From Elusimicrobiaceae bacterium (GTDB lineage Bacteria; Elusimicrobiota; Elusimicrobia; Elusimicrobiales; Elusimicrobiaceae), in assembly GCA_017647245.1 (NCBI GenBank), contig JAGCKY010000009.1, positions 1 through 5,746 on the forward strand: a DNA stretch of 5,746 bases. Direction: 5' to 3'. The position numbers and the translations under genes were made by a program. Shown in pieces: positions 5,151-5,746 of this stretch. Position 1 is the stretch's first letter. The number at the start of each line of letters is the position of its first letter. The notes beneath the pieces were generated by a model that searched no databases, was not told where the DNA came from, and saw only the letters and a list, made by a program, of their open reading frames with translations.

Positions 5151-5738
5151 TTATAAACTATCCATTTTCAGAGCGTTACACATTTTGGTTCCCAAAGAAG
5201 AGCTATTATCCACTGCCGTGCATCCCCATTGCCAGCTATAGTCGTCTGTTCTACCGTTGTACAATTGAATATACACGTTAAAATCTCTGTTGTTTTCGCA
5301 GTCATTCCATGAAGTGTTGTGTCCCGGGCAATAGTTAGCATATACACGAACTGTGTTTCCTACCGAATTATCTAACAGAAAATCATCTCCGCATTTCCAT
5401 AATTTGCCGTAGGCATGATAAGGACCTGCGGCTTCCAGAGGAACACAATTACCCGCCGGCTCAATATCCAATTGGGTTGCATCCGATGTATATTCTCCAT
5501 TCGCCAAAAAATAACTTTGGTCGGCCTGGGCAATACTTTTCAACATCGGCAACATCGTGCCGACCCGTGCTTTTACAACAGCTACCTGATATTGCGGTAA
5601 GGCAATAGCCGCCAAGATACCTATAATTAAAACGACCACTAACAGCTCTATCAGCGTAAATCCTTTGTTAAATAAAAGAACCATCCCCGAAGTCTGTAAT
5701 CGGGGATCTTCCACGTATTGCCGTTTTAAAAACGACAT
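5151..5738 (-). CDS. Type IV prepilin-like protein, cysteine-rich
   Basis: This product of up to 195 residues has a prepilin peptidase site after G26. The mature protein would start F27-T-L-I-E31, with the conserved Glu at +5, a hydrophobic N-helix to about residue 47, and the typical Pro at +22 (P48) in LPQYQ. This is the signature of type IVa pilins and pseudopilins. The remainder is a short globular domain with six cysteines (C98, C116, C137, C147, C173, C187), enough for three disulfides, and many aromatic residues. Processing needs PilD and assembly needs a PilB/PilC-type machine; none is in the window. Whether it is a major pilin, a minor pilin or a secretion pseudopilin cannot be told. 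The start is uncertain. The ATG at 5738 gives a 26-residue leader, while the ATG at 5684 gives an 8-residue leader (MVLLFNKG), closer to the classic length. Neither shows a good ribosome binding site, and only 8 bases upstream of the first are visible. Confidence 0.88.
   Translation of the reverse strand: MSFLKRQYVEDPRLQTSGMVLLFNKGFTLIELLVVVLIIGILAAIALPQYQVAVVKARVGTMLPMLKSIAQADQSYFLANGEYTSDATQLDIEPAGNCVPLEAAGPYHAYGKLWKCGDDFLLDNSVGNTVRVYANYCPGHNTSWNDCENNRDFNVYIQLYNGRTDDYSWQWGCTAVDNSSSLGTKMCNALKMDSL
5683..5707. repeat. Perfect 8-bp inverted repeat in the prepilin leader
   Basis: ATCCCCGA (5683-5690) and TCGGGGAT (5700-5707) are perfect inverted copies around nine bases. On the coding (minus) strand the element encodes residues 11-19 (D-P-R-L-Q-T-S-G-M), and its inner end includes most of the alternative ATG at 5684-5682. 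As RNA it would form a stable hairpin that hides that start codon. Its sequence resembles dispersed palindromic repeats seen in many bacterial genomes, and it may be one copy of such a family (inference). Confidence 0.55.
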
Positions 5739-5746
5739 ACGGCCAC

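Overview
The window looks like a chromosomal stretch from a member of the Elusimicrobiota (inferred, moderate confidence). The main clue is the minus-strand gene at the right end. It has a type IV prepilin N-terminus (GFTLIELLVVVLIIGILAAI followed by LPQYQ) joined to a short cysteine-rich C-terminal domain, a style I associate with the large pseudopilin families of gut Elusimicrobia. The moderate GC content, Lys/Gln-rich proteins and the mixed operon order fit this, but there is no rRNA or other decisive marker.

Layout. Positions 1-213 form a control region with two divergent promoter candidates. One fires left out of the window, with a ten-base A/T run in its spacer. The other fires right into a DUF190 (PII-like) gene at 214-567, with a perfect 16-bp GC palindrome at its predicted start point. 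A strong intrinsic terminator (592-624) closes that unit. Next come four AGGTC half-sites (625-653), then a gene for a 445-residue exported coiled-coil protein of unknown function (722-2059) with its own strong terminator (2067-2094).

A tightly packed four-gene operon follows, 2143-5123: rbfA (ribosome-binding factor A), a DHH/DHHA1 phosphoesterase of the NrnA type, truB (tRNA pseudouridine-55 synthase) and ribF (riboflavin kinase/FAD synthetase). The genes overlap by 11 nt, overlap by 11 nt, and abut with no gap. The only visible promoter is an extended -10 placed so that the predicted first transcribed base is the A of the rbfA ATG, so the operon may be read as a leaderless mRNA. These genes commonly sit together downstream of nusA-infB in bacteria. 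Here infB is not directly upstream and rpsO is not downstream.

The operon converges on the prepilin-like gene (5151-5738, minus strand) with 27 bp between stop codons and no visible terminator. The N-terminal extension of the pilin contains a perfect 8-bp inverted repeat that overlaps an alternative ATG.

The core operon is ordinary housekeeping. The items most worth a second look are the leaderless rbfA start, the palindrome in the pilin leader, the orphan exported coiled-coil protein with a second signal-peptide-like segment, and the two symmetric DNA elements in front of the DUF190 and coiled-coil genes. I see no defence system, CRISPR array, transposase or RNA gene.
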